NCBI RefSeq assembly: GCF_050874005.1
Contig: NZ_JBNMJV010000001.1
Coordinates: 119,657 to 183,656 of the forward strand
From: Huintestinicola sp050874005
GTDB taxonomy: Bacteria; Bacillota; Clostridia; Oscillospirales; Ruminococcaceae
DNA: 64,000 nucleotides
Direction: 5' to 3'
The position numbers and the translations under genes are program-made. The notes below the pieces were generated by a model. The model saw only the letters and a program-made list of their open reading frames with translations. It made no database searches and was not told the origin of the DNA. This document shows, piece by piece, positions 1 to 7,384 of this stretch; the first letter of the stretch is position 1, and the number at the start of each line of letters is the position of its first letter.

Positions 1-571
1 CGGCAATTAGCTTTTTGACTGCGTTTTCGGTGGGCACCGACCAGAAATCGCCGTAGCTCAGCATATCCTCGGAAAATGTTATGCCCTTCTTTTCAAGCTC
101 ACGCTTAAAGACTTCTATGCGCTTTTCCGAGAAATCGTTTCCTTTCTGCCCTGCTATCATATGCAGATCGGTCACGCCGTGGTATTCCATAACGTGGCGT
201 ATAACAAGAGCAAAGCCTTCTTCAAAATCAAATTCCAGACTGCGGTAATTTGGTTCGATTCCCCCTGCGAAGATAACGGATATATCACGTTCTCCGCAGT
301 TTTTGCGTATAGCGTCGATAGTATCTCTGCTCTTTATCTTTTCGTCCATAATAATAACAGCGTCGGTCACATCGTAGTTTATAAGACTGAAAACCGAAGC
401 CTCGCCTCTGTCCTCGGGAGTGTTCCAGTAAAGGTCGGTGCAGGTGGCATATACGAAAAGCCGCCAGTCTCTTTCTTCAAAGAATTTGCTGAGATTCATA
501 ATATAGTCGTGGCTCACATCGTCGTTTATCTGTGACAAGCACAGAGCGATAACCTTTTTGCCGAACATCAT
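1..571 (-). CDS. Periplasmic-binding-protein-fold (LacI/GalR ligand-domain-like) protein, partial at the window edge
   Basis: An open frame of about 190 codons runs off the left edge. The start is ATG at 571 (a second ATG follows at 568), with an AGGAGG motif 11 nt upstream; an in-frame TTG at 577 is an alternative. The protein opens MMFGKKVIALCLSQ, then DYIMNLSKFFEERDWRLFVY, and later HMIAGQKGNDFSEKRIEVF. This is the alternating beta/alpha pattern of type I periplasmic-binding domains of LacI/GalR regulators. No helix-turn-helix precedes it, so it is not an ordinary LacI repressor. In Clostridia such HTH-less domains are often fused to GGDEF or kinase output modules, but the C-terminus is outside the window, so output is unknown. 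It is transcribed divergently from the hydrogenase-like gene at 1006. Confidence 0.7.
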   Translation of the reverse strand, partial: MMFGKKVIALCLSQINDDVSHDYIMNLSKFFEERDWRLFVYATCTDLYWNTPEDRGEASVFSLINYDVTDAVIIMDEKIKSRDTIDAIRKNCGERDISVIFAGGIEPNYRSLEFDFEEGFALVIRHVMEYHGVTDLHMIAGQKGNDFSEKRIEVFKRELEKKGITFSEDMLSYGDFWSVPTENAVKKLIA

Positions 572-668
572 TGCCAAAAACGCCTCCTTTCCCCTTAAAA
601 TATATTGCCCGAAGCATTAAACAAAAGCTCAGCGCCGATTATGAAAACGTTTATATATAATTACACAT

Positions 669-697
669 ATTATACCATAAGGGTATGGAAAATTCAA
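669..697 (-). promoter_or_regulatory. Promoter of the binding-fold gene, with palindrome in the spacer
   Basis: Read on the minus strand: TTGAAT, 17 nt, TATAAT. The spacer contains the inverted repeat CCATA-N4-TATGG at 675-688, which could be an operator overlapping the polymerase site. The leader to the start codon is about 85 nt. Confidence 0.65.
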
Positions 698-926
698 CAG
701 AAAATATAAAAATTCACCGTATTTTATAAAAAAATGCTCAGGATTTGTGAAATATGCAGATTTGCAAAAAAGATATGTTTTACGAAATTCCCCTTTGTAA
801 TGTAAATGATTTCATCGGTTTGGGGAAGCGGCACAAAAATTTTCGTTATTTTGCCTATTTATTGCCGTGCAAAGCCTTCAATATGTATAAAAATGCTTGT
901 CAGGCAATATATTTTAAAAAAATCTA

Positions 927-955
927 TTGCAATTATTATTAAAAATTGTTATAAT
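927..955 (+). promoter_or_regulatory. Promoter of the HydS-like gene
   Basis: TTGCAA at 927-932, a 17-nt spacer and TATAAT at 950-955. The 572-1005 intergenic region otherwise holds only AT-rich DNA; the short reading frames around 754-1006 lack ribosome-binding sites and I regard them as non-coding. Confidence 0.7.
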
Positions 956-1005
956 TATATCAGAAAATTTTGCGCCCGAGCGCATTCGTTAGGAGTGTAT
1001 ATCTG

Positions 1006-2709
1006 ATGACAGAGCTTATTAGTGTCAATGAGGAAAGGTGTATAGGCTGCAATGCTTGTATCAGAGCCTGTCCCTCTCCCGAGGCAAACACGGTAAAGAC
1101 GCTGGAAAACGGTAAGACCGTTACCGTGATAAACAATGAAAAGTGCATTGCCTGCGGCGAATGCGTAAAGGTCTGCAAGGCTAAGGCAAGAGATTACGAC
1201 GATGATACCGACAAATTCTTCAAGGACCTCAAGGAGAGGAAGATCATCGTTATCGCTCACCCCTCTATCAAAACGGCCTTCCCCGGTACCTGGCAGGCTG
1301 TGCTCAAGTGGTTCAAGCAGAACGGCGCAGACGGTGTTTACGACGGCTCCTACGGTGCGGATATATGTACCTGGGGCTATGTGAGAGCCATCGAGCAGGG
1401 CAACGCAAAGAACGTTATTTCCCAGCACTGTCCCGCTGTTGTAAGGTATATGGAGCTTTATCACCCCGATGAGACGAGAGATCTTTCTCCCGTTCACAGC
1501 CCCGTTTCCTGCGAGGCTATCTACATAAGGGACTTTATCAAGAAAAACTACGCTGTTGCCGTGCTGACTCCCTGTCCTGCTATGAAGCTGGAGTTCGAGT
1601 CCACGGGTCACGCTGAGTACAACATCACCTTCAAGCGCCTCAAGGAGTATTTCCGCCGCAAGAAGATAGACTTCAACAAGGCTCTCGAGGGCGATCAGCA
1701 CTATGATTTCGACGACCAGGTACAGGGCTGTATGGGCGGTATTTTCCCCACTCCCGGAGGACTCAGATATAACCTGTCCATCAATATCCCCGATATCATT
1801 GCCGTAAACTCGGACGGCCCCGGGGTATACAAGGAGCTTGACGAATACTGCGAGCTGCCTGCTCACCGTCACCCTCAGGTGTTCGAGGCGCTGTCCTGCA
1901 GCGGAGGCTGCGGCTGTGGCTGCGGTATAGGCAACGAGGGCGATCAGACAGCCCTTGAGATAAAGGCTATTATGCGTGAGGTGGAGATCGACGCACGTAA
2001 CCGCCGTAAGACTGCTCTCAACGGCGTTGACAAGGCGTTCAAGATATTCGATGACCGTATCAACCCCAGAAGCCTTATGAGAAACTACGAGTCAAGCGGA
2101 AAAGCGGTTCCCGAGCCTTCGGAAAAGGACCTTGAGGAGGCTTACGCTAAGCTTGGCAAAACAAGCGAGTACGACCGTAAGATAGACTGCGGTGCCTGCG
2201 GCTACAGCAGCTGTGCGGAGATGGCTAAGGCTGTTTACTCGGGCAGAAATATCCCCGCAAACTGTATCAGATGCGCTAAGGCTTCCTCGGGAGGCGCTGT
2301 TCCTGTGAGCCGCCCTGCGGACAACGGCAAGGCTGCCGAGATAGCCGAAAAGGTGAGCGGTTTCGCCAACAACCTGCTCGCCGATATCGAGAACATCTAT
2401 GCCAGCCTTTACAGCATTGACTCGTCTAATCAGAAGTCCGCTTCTATGTCGGGTATTGTTGTTAATATACTGGAAAAGGTGGTAGGCTTCTGCTCTTCGG
2501 TGGAGAGCATTGATTCGGACAATCTGCCTATGCTCGTTTCTACTCTCGAAAAGCTCCAGTCGGCTGTTTCCTCGCTTAACGACAATATTACCGAGTCGGC
2601 TAACGGCTCTTCTACTATAAGAGAGGCTATGCAGGCGGTGGCTGATGCTACGACTCAGCTTAATGTTATGGCTCAGGATATGGTATCCTCTGTTTCCGAT
2701 AAGTATTGA
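1006..2709 (+). CDS. HydS-like sensory [FeFe]-hydrogenase homologue with Fe-S and C-terminal helical domain
   Basis: 567 residues; ATG at 1006 behind AGGAGTG. Two ferredoxin [4Fe-4S] motifs come first (CIGCNACIRAC near 12-22, CIACGECVKVC near 47-57), followed by an iron-hydrogenase large-subunit domain. The three H-cluster signatures are degenerate: L1 is QHCPAVV (Cys142) instead of TSCCP, L2 is TPCPAMK (Cys190), and L3 is SCSGGC (Cys298/Cys302). The proton-relay cysteine of L1 is therefore His. An extra Fe-S domain follows (CGACGYSSC, around 400-410), and the tail of about 100 residues is Ser/Gln-rich and probably coiled-coil. This architecture matches group C/D 'HydS' proteins, thought to sense H2 or redox state rather than turn over H2 fast. 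No maturases or catalytic hydrogenase lie nearby. The family is secure; the sensing role is inferred. Confidence 0.8.
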   Translation: MTELISVNEERCIGCNACIRACPSPEANTVKTLENGKTVTVINNEKCIACGECVKVCKAKARDYDDDTDKFFKDLKERKIIVIAHPSIKTAFPGTWQAVLKWFKQNGADGVYDGSYGADICTWGYVRAIEQGNAKNVISQHCPAVVRYMELYHPDETRDLSPVHSPVSCEAIYIRDFIKKNYAVAVLTPCPAMKLEFESTGHAEYNITFKRLKEYFRRKKIDFNKALEGDQHYDFDDQVQGCMGGIFPTPGGLRYNLSINIPDIIAVNSDGPGVYKELDEYCELPAHRHPQVFEALSCSGGCGCGCGIGNEGDQTALEIKAIMREVEIDARNRRKTALNGVDKAFKIFDDRINPRSLMRNYESSGKAVPEPSEKDLEEAYAKLGKTSEYDRKIDCGACGYSSCAEMAKAVYSGRNIPANCIRCAKASSGGAVPVSRPADNGKAAEIAEKVSGFANNLLADIENIYASLYSIDSSNQKSASMSGIVVNILEKVVGFCSSVESIDSDNLPMLVSTLEKLQSAVSSLNDNITESANGSSTIREAMQAVADATTQLNVMAQDMVSSVSDKY

Positions 2710-2828
2710 TTTTTGCGCTTTAGTCTGACGGAAAATATGGCGGATTTACAGCAATTGTAAATTTCTCTTTGAAATCGGGCTATTGTAAACCCCGAATGTG
2801 AACTTTATGGGCTTTTTCGGCTCTTATA

Positions 2829-2880
2829 TTCCCCGAAATGCAGGATCTGAAATTATGAACTGCATTTCGGGGAATTTTTG
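2829..2880 (+). terminator. Terminator-like hairpin after the HydS-like gene
   Basis: A 15-bp perfect stem (arms 2829-2843 and 2860-2874, core CCCCGAAATGCAG) with a 16-nt loop and a short U-run. A near-identical hairpin occurs at 33095-33142, so this is also a repeated element. Confidence 0.7.
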
Positions 2881-2962
2881 TTAAGATAATTATATTACGA
2901 AATTGTTAAAACGGGGACTTTTTTGCATTTTTCTGTTTGAGAGTATTTGGCTCGTCATTTTG

Positions 2963-3041
2963 GCGGGTGACGACCCGCGGCGAGACGTTCTGTAATTTAT
3001 TTTGGCGGCAGAATGTCGGCTCGGTAACGTTACAAATATGT
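2963..3041 (+). repeat. Interspersed intergenic repeat, copy R1
   Basis: Begins with the hairpin GCGGGT-GACG-ACCCGC, then GGCGAGACGTTCTGTAATT, and contains the core GGCTCGGTAACG. Other copies are at 12650, 13008, 14085, 36256, 42011, 46648, 48883, 54200 and 54301. All lie outside genes or at gene ends. Confidence 0.85.
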
Positions 3042-3060
3042 GTAATGGTTTCACAAAAAT

Positions 3061-3133
3061 TTGTAGGGGACGGGTCTCCCGTCCCGTTTTCACAAATGCG
3101 GGTAATGCGGGACGGGGAACCCGTCCCCTACAA
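3061..3133. repeat. G/C-rich 26-bp inverted repeat
   Basis: Arms 3061-3086 and 3108-3133 match at 24 of 26 positions when paired (outer part TTGTAGGGGACGGG). It resembles short palindromic genome repeats of gut Firmicutes. The 2710-3237 stretch holds only this, R1 and the hairpin at 2829. Confidence 0.75.
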
Positions 3134-3237
3134 TAGATTGTGTGTGCGTGGGAAATGGGCGAAAATCGGGGGTTTTAAGGATATGGAAATTTGTGGAAGA
3201 AAATATTGCACAAACGTTTACTGCGTTAATTTGCGGT

Positions 3238-3480
3238 TCATATAAGCCCGTGGCGGCGTGACAGGAGCATATTCTTTCCTGTATGGGGGTGTATCATAAG
3301 AGTGAGAATGCCCTTTATCCTGCCCCATTCCTTGCCGCTCACATAAGCGACATCGCTCTTTCCGTCAGCAATTTCAAGCCACTTAAAAGCCTGCTTTTTT
3401 ATGTATCTGCCGACTTTATCATTTTTTTCATCGGTGCAGGCTAAAGCGTATTTATACGCCGCAGTATCTGCAATTCTCAC
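3238..3480 (-). pseudogene. Truncated phage terminase large subunit (N-terminal fragment)
   Basis: 80 codons from a GTG at 3480 with a good GGAGG 7 nt upstream. The segment AYKYALACTDEKN, then VGRYIKKQAFKWLEIADGK and GRIKGILTLMIHP, resembles the N-terminal region of HK97-type terminase large subunits of Clostridia phages. The reading frame ends just where the family normally continues with its ATPase domain; the last residues (LLSRRHGLI) look unrelated. I read it as a prophage relic. The family assignment is from recall of the conserved pattern and is only moderately sure. Confidence 0.5.
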
Positions 3481-3544
3481 CCTCTCACCTCCGTTCGGGC
3501 ATAAAAATACCGCCTTGATTACTCAAAGCGGTTAAATTTTTTTA

Positions 3545-3766
3545 TCAATATCCGAAATATAAGAAATCTTCGTATTCTGATATTTCATCAGCAGTTGCAT
3601 CAGGATTTGCTTTCAAAAATGATATCATTTTATTCTGCCCTGATTTGTCATTTGCAAAAGTAAGCATAACTCCAAGGATAAAATCGGGATAGGTATCAGA
3701 AACATTTTCAAGCAGCGTTCTCAGTTCCGGATTTGAAGAAAGAGCACGTTCTGTTTTCAAACTCAT
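3545..3766 (-). CDS. Small acidic protein of unknown function
   Basis: 73 residues (MSLKTERALSSNPELRTLL...), starting at ATG 3766 with AAGGGTGA upstream. That ribosome-binding site lies in the end of the preceding gene, whose stop is 5 nt away, so the two are translationally coupled. The protein is acidic and soluble, ends SEYEDFLYFGY, and has no motif I recognise. Pairing of a very basic upstream protein with an acidic partner recalls toxin/immunity or phage morphogenesis pairs, but nothing in the sequence settles this. Confidence 0.55.
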   Translation of the reverse strand: MSLKTERALSSNPELRTLLENVSDTYPDFILGVMLTFANDKSGQNKMISFLKANPDATADEISEYEDFLYFGY

Positions 3767-3771
3767 ATTTA

Positions 3772-4164
3772 TCACCCTTTTCGGTATATGCAATAATCGT
3801 CAAAACCGTGATTTTCAAAATAGAACATCACATCAAGCTCGCCCGAATAATATTTGCACCATTTCCTTTTTGAATATCTTTCTTTATAAAAAGTGTTTAC
3901 ATTTCGGATAAAATAAATATATTCGGTATCAGTAACTTTGCATTGTGGATACTTGAATGGCTGTCCCTTTTTATCAAGTTTAACACCTTTATTCACTTTT
4001 GTCAATGACTTTTTGCGTTTTTTGTTTTTTCTGATACTATCATCGAAATCAAATTGACCGTTTTTCTTTCGGTTTTGCCCTTTAAACCTCACTTCCATCG
4101 CTCTCAACTCACCGATACACCGCTCAGAAGGGAGAATATAAGCAGAAGTAGTATATTTGTTCAT
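3772..4164 (-). CDS. Basic protein of unknown function
   Basis: 130 residues from ATG 4164 behind AGGGGGA. The middle is strongly basic (RKNKKRKKSLTKVNKG) and the C-terminal half is rich in Tyr, Phe and Lys (KRKWCKYYSGELDVMFYF). No signal peptide or membrane segment is visible. It heads a small minus-strand cluster with the 73-residue gene and the terminase fragment, so phage origin is plausible. Family not recognised. Confidence 0.55.
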   Translation of the reverse strand: MNKYTTSAYILPSERCIGELRAMEVRFKGQNRKKNGQFDFDDSIRKNKKRKKSLTKVNKGVKLDKKGQPFKYPQCKVTDTEYIYFIRNVNTFYKERYSKRKWCKYYSGELDVMFYFENHGFDDYCIYRKG

Positions 4165-4182
4165 AACATTCCCCCTATTCTG

Positions 4183-4299
4183 TCAATCAAACAAATTCGA
4201 CTTCCTGTGCATAAAATCATAGCACTCGTTAAGAAACTCCTTGCCCTTGCCGTCCGCCCTGTTCAGCACCTTGAATTTAACAGCGTCCGCAAGGAGCAT
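4183..4299 (-). pseudogene. Short coding remnant, probably phage-derived
   Basis: A 38-codon frame (MLLADAVKFKVLNRADGKGK...) has protein-like composition and stops just before the basic-protein gene. There is no clear ribosome-binding site, and the frame is open a little further upstream until a stop (…LDVLDYR). It looks like the C-terminal end of a lost gene. Confidence 0.35.
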
Positions 4300-4439
4300 A
4301 CGGTAATCAAGAACATCAAGCTATGATATTTCCGGAAAGATCACTTATATCCTCTCAGCTTTTTTGCTGATAAGCCGGACTGAGAGGCGTTATAACGGTG
4401 GGTTTTATTTCCCCGGGATATATTTTTTACAAAAAAGTA

Positions 4440-4468
4440 GTGACAAAATCAAAATAATGGTATATAAT
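4440..4468 (+). promoter_or_regulatory. Promoter of metG
   Basis: GTGACA (4440-4445), 17 nt, TATAAT (4463-4468). Just upstream, 4352-4387 contains CCTCTCAG and CTGAGAGG, with CAGC-T6-GCTG nested inside: a hairpin lying before the promoter. Confidence 0.6.
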
Positions 4469-4510
4469 AGTAAGTGTTATGATTTTATACGACGAAAGGC
4501 AGGAATTATC

Positions 4511-6466
4511 GTGTCAAAGAAACCCTTCTACATTACTACCCCTATATATTATCCGTCGGGCAATCCCCATATCGGTCACTGCTATACTACAGTTGCCTGC
4601 GACTCTATCGCCCGTTACAGACGAATGCAGGGCTATGACGTGATGTTTCTCACCGGAACGGACGAGCACGGTCAGAAGATCGAGCAGAAAGCCGCCGAGA
4701 AAGGCGTTACTCCCAAGGAATATGTTGACGAGATAGTGGCTGTTTTCAAAAATCTCTGGTCGTATATGAATATAAGCTACGACCGCTATATCCGTACCAC
4801 CGACGATTATCACGTTAAGACCGTTCAGACCATTTTCAAGGCTCTGTACGACAAGGGATATATCTACAAGGGCGAATACAAGGGAAAATACTGCACTCCC
4901 TGCGAGAGCTTCTGGACCGAGTCTCAGCTTGACGAGAACGGCAAGTGTCCCGAATGTCACAGAGATGTGGTTGAGGCTAAGGAAGAGGCGTATTTCTTCA
5001 AGATGTCTCCTTTTGCGGACAGGATTGAAAAGCTGCTAACAGAGACGGATTATTTACAGCCTAAGACAAGAGCGGTGGAGCTTGTTAACAACTTCATCAA
5101 GCCCGGTCTTGAGGACCTTTGTGTTTCGAGGACAAGCTTTAAGTGGGGCATTCCCGTTACATTTGATGAGGGTCACGTGGTTTATGTTTGGATAGATGCG
5201 CTTTCCAACTATATCTCCGCTCTTGGCTATGAGAATGAGGCTTATGATGACTTCGAAAAATTCTGGCCTGCGGACGTTCATATGGTGGCTAAGGATATTA
5301 TGCGTTTCCACGCTATTATCTGGCCTGCTATGCTTATGGCGCTGGAGCTTCCTCTGCCTAAGCATTTGGCTGTTCACGGCTGGATAACCTTCAACGGTCA
5401 GAAAATGAGTAAATCTCTCGGAAATGTGGTTGACCCGCTGGTTCTGGGCGAGAGATATGGTGCAGACGCTATCAGATATCACATTCTCCGTGAAATGGCT
5501 CTCGGTGCGGACAGTTCATTCTCCAATGAGATTATGATAAACCGCATAAACTCCGACCTTGCAAACGACCTCGGAAACCTTGTTTCGAGAACTGTTGCTA
5601 TGGTGGTGAAATATTTTGACGGCACTCTTCCTACCCAAAAGCAGTCCGACCCTATGGACGACGAGCTTATTAGTATGGCAACGGCTCTGAGGGGTATTGT
5701 TGACGAGTGCATTGACAATACTACGCTGAACATTGCTCTTGCGGAGATATTCAAGGTCATTTCCAGGGCGAACAAGTACATTGACGAGACTGCTCCCTGG
5801 GTGCTTGCTAAGGACGAGGCTAACAAGCCGAGACTTGCGGCTGTGCTTTATAATCTGCTTGAGGCTATCAGAATTTCCACATCTCTGCTCAGCGCATTTA
5901 TGCCCTCCACTATGCCTAAGATCTGGGAGCAGATAGGTGCGACTGCAGATGATGTAAGCTATGAGAATGCTGACAAGTTCGGCGTTCTTCCTCAGAATAT
6001 CACGGTTCACAAGGGCGATATCATATTCCCTCGTATTGATGTTGACAAGGAAATTGAGGAGCTTAATGCGCTCATTACCGCTCAGGCTGAAAAGGCAAAG
6101 GCTGAGCAGGACAAGGACGGGGCTAATCTTGAGCCTCTTGCGGACATTATCGGAATTGATGATTTCTTCAAGGCTGATCTGCGTATTGCCGAGGTAAAGA
6201 GCTGCGAGAAAATTCCCAAAGCTAAGAAGCTTTTAAAGCTTATGCTTGATGACGGCTTCGGCGAGAGACAGGTGGTTTCGGGCATTGCTAAATGGTATGC
6301 TCCCGAGGACCTTATCGGAAAGAAGGTCATTCTTGTGGCTAATCTTTCTCCAGCTAAGCTTTGCGGTGTTGAGTCCAACGGTATGATAGTTGCGGCAAGC
6401 GTGGGCGAGGACGCAAGAGTTATTTTTGTGGACAAGGATATCCCTAACGGTTCGAGACTTTCGTAA
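4511..6466 (+). CDS. metG: Methionyl-tRNA synthetase
   Basis: 651 residues. The frame is open upstream, but GTG at 4511 (protein start MSKKPFYITTP) has AGGAA at good spacing and fits the family's N-terminus. Class I signatures: PHIGH near residue 20 and KMSKS near 300. A zinc knuckle CTPC...CPEC lies around 128-149. The C-terminal 110 residues (IDDFFKADLRIAEV) form the EMAP-II/Trbp111-like tRNA-binding domain, giving the long homodimeric form. It charges initiator and elongator tRNA-Met in the cytoplasm. Single-gene unit with its own promoter and terminator. Confidence 0.96.
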   Translation: MSKKPFYITTPIYYPSGNPHIGHCYTTVACDSIARYRRMQGYDVMFLTGTDEHGQKIEQKAAEKGVTPKEYVDEIVAVFKNLWSYMNISYDRYIRTTDDYHVKTVQTIFKALYDKGYIYKGEYKGKYCTPCESFWTESQLDENGKCPECHRDVVEAKEEAYFFKMSPFADRIEKLLTETDYLQPKTRAVELVNNFIKPGLEDLCVSRTSFKWGIPVTFDEGHVVYVWIDALSNYISALGYENEAYDDFEKFWPADVHMVAKDIMRFHAIIWPAMLMALELPLPKHLAVHGWITFNGQKMSKSLGNVVDPLVLGERYGADAIRYHILREMALGADSSFSNEIMINRINSDLANDLGNLVSRTVAMVVKYFDGTLPTQKQSDPMDDELISMATALRGIVDECIDNTTLNIALAEIFKVISRANKYIDETAPWVLAKDEANKPRLAAVLYNLLEAIRISTSLLSAFMPSTMPKIWEQIGATADDVSYENADKFGVLPQNITVHKGDIIFPRIDVDKEIEELNALITAQAEKAKAEQDKDGANLEPLADIIGIDDFFKADLRIAEVKSCEKIPKAKKLLKLMLDDGFGERQVVSGIAKWYAPEDLIGKKVILVANLSPAKLCGVESNGMIVAASVGEDARVIFVDKDIPNGSRLS

Positions 6467-6477
6467 GTTTGACCTTT

Positions 6478-6510
6478 ATTTCTCTCCCTTCCGTCGGTCG
6501 GGAGAGAAAT
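6478..6510 (+). terminator. metG terminator-like hairpin
   Basis: Perfect 11-bp stem (ATTTCTCTCCC / GGGAGAGAAAT) with an 11-nt loop, 12 nt after the metG stop. The U-run after it is weak. Confidence 0.6.
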
Positions 6511-6542
6511 TTGCATATTCGGATTTTTGACAGGAGGAAAAG

Positions 6543-6637
6543 TTTGAAAATCAAAGATTTTCAAACCGAGTTTTGTTTCTTCGGCTGTCGCCTCGATTTG
6601 CTTCGCAAAACACAAAACTCTCAGAAAGGAATGGTTA
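6543..6637 (+). ncRNA. Structured upstream element, copy A
   Basis: 39 nt (6543-6581) are identical to 9790-9828. They contain a 10-bp hairpin (TTTGAAAATC-AAA-GATTTTCAAA) and the 5' arm GAGTTTTGT (6568-6576), which pairs with ACAAAACTC (6612-6620). Between the arms are small hairpins (GGC-N4-GCC, TTTGC-TTC-GCAAA) unlike in sequence to those in copy B. The element ends AAGGAATGGTTA, so it supplies the Shine-Dalgarno of the next gene. Confidence 0.65.
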
Positions 6638-6642
6638 TAAAA

Positions 6643-7101
6643 ATGACCAAAGAAATTGAGGAATTACAGGCAGATATTGGGAGCAATTTAGACGAAATGA
6701 TCCCTGCAGAATACAAAACAGCTTGGTTTTTTTACGAGCGGGGCAAGGATATTTGTACGACATACTGGTACTGCTACATTGACGCTTCTACGGGAAAGAT
6801 AATTCCTGCCGATGGCATTGATAAAAGAAAGGATATTATTATCAAAGATATTGATCTGTTTAAAAGATGTGAGAATCATATTATTGATGATATGGATAAA
6901 CTGCAGGATATGTATGCTTCGGAGTTCGGTAAGCAGTGGTATGGTATCACATATCAGTTAAATTCGGACGGTTCTTTTGATGTTTCATTTGATTATGAGA
7001 AACCTGTAGGAAGCTTACAGAAAAGAAGAGAAAAATGGTGTATGGAGCATTTGGGAACAATGCCGCCGGTCGTTACTATTGATATGATAAGAGAATGGTA
7101 A
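6643..7101 (+). CDS. YezG-family (DUF600) immunity-type protein
   Basis: 152 residues from ATG 6643 (MTKEIEELQADIGSN); an in-frame ATG at 6631 abuts the Shine-Dalgarno and is less likely. The N-terminal helix with DEMIP, the segment WYGITYQLNSDGSFDVSFDYE and the closing REKWCMEHLGTMP fit the DUF600/YezG family. These are cytoplasmic immunity proteins for LXG/YeeF-type polymorphic toxins. No toxin gene is adjacent, so it is an orphan, perhaps defending against neighbours' toxins. Translation starts from the structured element upstream. Confidence 0.65.
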   Translation: MTKEIEELQADIGSNLDEMIPAEYKTAWFFYERGKDICTTYWYCYIDASTGKIIPADGIDKRKDIIIKDIDLFKRCENHIIDDMDKLQDMYASEFGKQWYGITYQLNSDGSFDVSFDYEKPVGSLQKRREKWCMEHLGTMPPVVTIDMIREW

Positions 7102-7156
7102 ATTCTTCGGCTGATTTTCTACTGCTATGCTCTGCGATGGTTGTATCTCTTTTTTT

Positions 7157-7234
7157 CAAAGTGCAATTCCAAAGTGCAAAATTTGCACTTTGAAATTATG
7201 TTTTTGCACTTTGGAATTGCACTTTGGATTTTTT
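7157..7234 (+). terminator. Large inverted repeat of AAAGTGCA boxes with U-run
   Basis: Arms 7157-7180 and 7203-7226 are exact 24-nt reverse complements. AAAGTGCA or its complement occurs five times, including one copy in the loop. A T7 run follows, so it can act as the terminator of the YezG-like gene. Confidence 0.65.
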
Positions 7235-7300
7235 TATTGTGATGCGGCGAGTCTCTTAAAAAATTTTCACTCTTATAGTGTAAATTTTCCTCAAAGCCTA

Positions 7301-7329
7301 TTGCAAAAGTGAAAAAAATGGAGTATAAT
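7301..7329 (+). promoter_or_regulatory. Promoter of fba
   Basis: TTGCAA (7301-7306), 17 nt, TATAAT (7324-7329), 55 nt before the start codon. Confidence 0.75.
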
Positions 7330-7384
7330 AGAATTATAAAATTAAAAGTGTGCGTGTATGCACACCGTATGGAGGTACATTCAA

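Noticed and set aside
754..1006. Overlapping short open frames (62-66 codons) in the 572-1005 gap
   Set aside because: No ribosome-binding sites, AT-rich composition and overlap with the promoter of the HydS-like gene; treated as non-coding.
2890..3245. Open frames in both directions over repeat R1 that encode similar peptides (VTTRGETF...GSV) to frames at 12646, 14043 and 54304
   Set aside because: The similarity comes from the conserved repeat DNA, which happens to be open in one frame; no start signals and the copies are truncated differently.
4344..4400. Nested hairpin upstream of metG as an S-box (SAM) riboswitch
   Set aside because: It lies upstream of the promoter and lacks S-box sequence motifs.
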